Shown here: positions 6,046-8,184 of the stretch, piece after piece
How positions within the stretch are numbered: position 1 is the first letter of the stretch
Layout: the number at the start of each line of letters is the position of its first letter
Assembly (NCBI GenBank): GCA_017540915.1
Contig: JAFYAD010000266.1
Span: 1-8,184, forward strand
Direction: 5' to 3'
Source of the DNA: Lachnospiraceae bacterium
Lineage (GTDB): Bacteria; Bacillota_A; Clostridia; Lachnospirales; Lachnospiraceae
Length of the DNA: 8,184 nucleotides
The notes under the pieces: generated by a model
Databases searched by the model: none
Told to the model about the DNA's origin: nothing
The model's input: only the letters and a program-made list of their open reading frames with translations
Program-made: the position numbers and the translations under genes

Positions 6046-7350
6046 TCATTCCTGGGTAAAACTGCCATATCCTGCCACTGCATCGTCTATTGTCATCTCG
6101 CCTGTTCCTACCCGGTAAGCAGCCTGTCTTAACTGAATGACTGCATCATCCGTAAGCCCTATCACTTCAGGAGACAGGATCCGCGATTCCGGAACATTTC
6201 CGAATGCAGCATACATACTATTGAAAGACAGATCCTTCGTCGGCGATATAAGCCCCTTATTCCGGGCCATTTCATTCAACTCCGGCGTTGTGATCAAAAA
6301 GCGCATGAACTCTTTGGCCATATCCGCATTCGCGCTGTCTTTGTTGACAGAGAACTGCAGATTCGGCATATCGAGGAAACTTGCGCCCTCATCCGACATG
6401 GGAATGGGAACGAATGTATACGAAAACGGATTGGCGATAAATGCCTCTGAACGGCTCTCACGTTTCTTTGTCCCGGATACCGCATCTCCCGAAGCGGCCA
6501 TCATGGGCACATCACCTTCAAAAAACCGCATGATCACAGCATCATAATTGTTTTCGATCTTGGCACATTCATCCATATCCATGCAGCCGTCATTCGCGAA
6601 CTGAGCGATCTTCTCAAGCGACGGTCGGATGTACTCTCCTGCAGAAACATCAAGAGAATTGAGCTTTTCAACAGCATCCTTATCTTTTGCCACCGTTCCA
6701 CAAAAATAAGGATATATTGCAAGTGTGAATATCGAAGTCGTCTCCTGTGCACAGAAGCCCATCAGCGGATTTTTATATCCCTTTTCACGAAACGCAGCAC
6801 ATACATCCACTAACTCCTTGTAGGTCGTGGGAACACTTAAGCCCTCCTTCTCGAAAAGGCTGTTATTCACCAGCATGCCGTATGTATTGGCGAAAACCGG
6901 CACCATGGGAAGCGTTCCGTCATCCGTATTCAGGATGATATTGTCACGGATACAGTCAAGATCAAGCCCCATCCCGGGATCCGCCAGATTCATGGCATGA
7001 TCTATGGAAGCTTTGTACTGGTCACGTCCGTACATCCATGAGTAATTGACATAAATATCCGGTGCATCGTTTCCATCCAAAACCGTTCCTATCATGTTGT
7101 TATAGTCATCAACCTTTGTATATGCCAGTTTCACATTGGGATAGTATTCATTAAAACGGTCAAATTCGGTCTCCAGCGCCTCAAAATTATCGTAACCGCC
7201 GGCGACGTTGATCTGACCTCCCGCAGAAGTATCCATGGACGGGTGGAACCCCTCCTCTGCCACAGGCTCCGGCTTTTGCACAGCACACGCAGTCATGCCA
7301 AGAGTCATCAGCATCACTAAAAATACACTAAGTCTCCTTTTCATGGTCAT
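6046..7350 (-). CDS. Extracellular solute-binding lipoprotein (ABC sugar-binding type, family 1)
   Basis: A 434-residue lipoprotein: the signal peptide MTMKRRLSVFLVMLMTLGM ends in the lipobox MTAC with acylated Cys22. After a short linker the mature protein shows the periplasmic-binding-protein fold of sugar binders: NVAGGYDNFEALETEFDRFNEYYPNVK (in two pieces), then APDIYVNYSWM, PMVPVFANTYGMLVNNSLFEKEG, PTTYKELVDVCAAFREKGYKNP and a C-terminal MAKEFMRFLITTPELNEMARNKGLISPTKD. Length and order fit extracellular solute-binding protein family 1. The start codon overlaps the stop of the upstream receiver gene by 4 nt (ATGA), indicating translational coupling; ATG at 7344 is an alternative start. 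AGGAG-rich sequence precedes both. No permease or ATPase gene is adjacent, so it may serve as the sensing partner of the kinase rather than, or as well as, a transport component. The ligand is unknown, although a GH43 gene follows downstream. Confidence 0.88.
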   Translation of the reverse strand: MTMKRRLSVFLVMLMTLGMTACAVQKPEPVAEEGFHPSMDTSAGGQINVAGGYDNFEALETEFDRFNEYYPNVKLAYTKVDDYNNMIGTVLDGNDAPDIYVNYSWMYGRDQYKASIDHAMNLADPGMGLDLDCIRDNIILNTDDGTLPMVPVFANTYGMLVNNSLFEKEGLSVPTTYKELVDVCAAFREKGYKNPLMGFCAQETTSIFTLAIYPYFCGTVAKDKDAVEKLNSLDVSAGEYIRPSLEKIAQFANDGCMDMDECAKIENNYDAVIMRFFEGDVPMMAASGDAVSGTKKRESRSEAFIANPFSYTFVPIPMSDEGASFLDMPNLQFSVNKDSANADMAKEFMRFLITTPELNEMARNKGLISPTKDLSFNSMYAAFGNVPESRILSPEVIGLTDDAVIQLRQAAYRVGTGEMTIDDAVAGYGSFTQE

Positions 7351-8184
7351 CTCCTCTCCTCCCTGATCCTTCGGATTTCTTTGATAACCATTTTCATATC
7401 AACAGGCTTTGCAATATGCCCGTTCATACCTGCATTCAGGCATTCTGTAATGTTTTCCGAGAACGCGTCTGCAGTCATAGCTACGATGGGAATGGATGAT
7501 GCCCATGGATCCTCCAGTTTGCGGATCGCTCTTGCGGCGTCGAGACCATTCATCTCCGGCATCTGCACATCCATAAATATAAGCTCGTAGCTGTTCTTAC
7601 CGGCTTTGCTCATCATATCCACACAAAGCCTGCCGTTTTCCGCACGGTCCGCAGTCATTCCGAACATTGCCAGCATTGTGGATATGATCTTCCAGTTGAT
7701 ATCATTATCCTCTGCCACCAGAATGTTAAGTCCCTTCAGGTCCGAATAATCATCCTCCGGCTCAAGGGATTTCGACTCTTTTCCGATGAGCGCATTGATC
7801 TTGTCATAGAGCGTAGACTTGAAAAGCGGTTTGCTGACAAAACCATTGGCTCCGGCAGCCTTTGCCTTATCCTCGATATCCGACCAGTCGTACGAAGATA
7901 TCAGTAATATGGGGATATCCGTTCCGATTTCCGACCGGATCCTTTTGATGGTTTCAATTCCGTCAATTTCAGGCATCTTCCAGTCCATTATGATGACGTT
8001 GTAATCCCGTCCGGAAAGATGTCTGTGTTCTATCATGCCTATGGCTTCCATCCCGTCTCCCGCCTGCTCCACCGTTGCGCCAAGAGATTCCAGCATGTCG
8101 ACAGCCGTTTCCAGCAAGATCTCATCGTCGTCAACGATCAGGACATCGACAGGTTCAAGCCGCATATCCTCACGCTGCCTTTCA
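7347..8184 (-). CDS. C-terminal part of a hybrid histidine kinase with two receiver domains (truncated by window edge)
   Basis: Numbering from the Met at 8165, a first receiver domain (about 6-127) has acidic pair Asp12/Asp13, phosphoacceptor Asp61 (IIMDWKMP), Ser90 and Lys112. A second receiver (about 145-270) has Glu152/Asp153 (VAEDNDINW), phosphoacceptor Asp199 (IFMDVQMP), Thr231 (AMTAD) and Lys253. Both sites look functional. The frame stays open upstream of that Met to the window end (residues ERQRED precede it), and there is no good ribosome site there. The Met is therefore probably internal, and the gene continues beyond 8184. Receiver pairs preceded by such a linker, with 'LLISSYDWSDIE' and 'KPLFKSTLY', are familiar from large Lachnospiraceae hybrid sensor kinases, so the missing N-terminus is expected to hold the sensor, HisKA and ATPase domains. 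A stand-alone double receiver starting at 8165 is the less likely alternative. It is followed by a binding lipoprotein overlapping it by 4 nt. Confidence 0.82.
   Translation of the reverse strand, partial: ERQREDMRLEPVDVLIVDDDEILLETAVDMLESLGATVEQAGDGMEAIGMIEHRHLSGRDYNVIIMDWKMPEIDGIETIKRIRSEIGTDIPILLISSYDWSDIEDKAKAAGANGFVSKPLFKSTLYDKINALIGKESKSLEPEDDYSDLKGLNILVAEDNDINWKIISTMLAMFGMTADRAENGRLCVDMMSKAGKNSYELIFMDVQMPEMNGLDAARAIRKLEDPWASSIPIVAMTADAFSENITECLNAGMNGHIAKPVDMKMVIKEIRRIREERR

Noticed and set aside
6137..6547. 136-codon open frame on the plus strand
   Set aside because: It lies wholly opposite the solute-binding protein gene, with no recognisable motif or ribosome site.

Overview
The window reads as chromosomal DNA of a carbohydrate-degrading Clostridia member, most likely Lachnospiraceae (Butyrivibrio/Roseburia-like). 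This is inferred from the DUF975 membrane protein, the MocR/pyridoxal-kinase pair, the style of the hybrid histidine kinase receiver domains, strong AGGAGG ribosome sites, lipoproteins with Gly/Ala-Cys lipoboxes, and moderate G+C. No transposase, phage gene, CRISPR array, rRNA or tRNA was seen.

Layout. (1) 1-448, minus: 5' part of a DUF975 multi-pass membrane protein, cut by the window edge, with its own TTGACA promoter. (2) 617-2092, minus: a MocR-type regulator (GntR winged helix fused to an aminotransferase fold), diverging from (3) 2386-3222, plus: pyridoxal/pyridoxamine kinase. The 293 bases between them hold a 26-bp palindrome, the likely operator and overlapping the regulator promoter, and then a compact 165-nt element (2171-2335). 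In that element a 7-bp outer stem encloses three strong hairpins. A strong terminator follows the kinase. (4) 3427-4854, plus: a lipid-anchored SGNH/GDSL esterase with an acidic linker and an extra C-terminal beta domain. (5) 4942-5922, minus: a cytoplasmic GH43 glycosidase, convergent with the esterase and ending at a long hairpin terminator. (6) 6046-7350, minus: an extracellular solute-binding lipoprotein, overlapping by 4 nt (7) 7347-8184, minus: the C-terminal double-receiver end of a protein that is probably a hybrid histidine kinase continuing beyond the window.

How the genes may work together. The left half looks like a vitamin B6 salvage switch: the MocR protein senses pyridoxal phosphate (or a related ligand) and controls the kinase and itself. 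The right half looks like a plant-polysaccharide module: an outer-surface esterase removes acyl groups, GH43 trims imported xylo/arabino-oligosaccharides in the cytoplasm, and the binding protein plus hybrid kinase could sense the sugar. No ABC permease is visible beside the binding protein.

Most worth a second look: the four-way-junction element in the kinase leader, the arginine that replaces the pyridoxal-phosphate lysine in the MocR protein, and the translationally coupled kinase/binding-protein pair.
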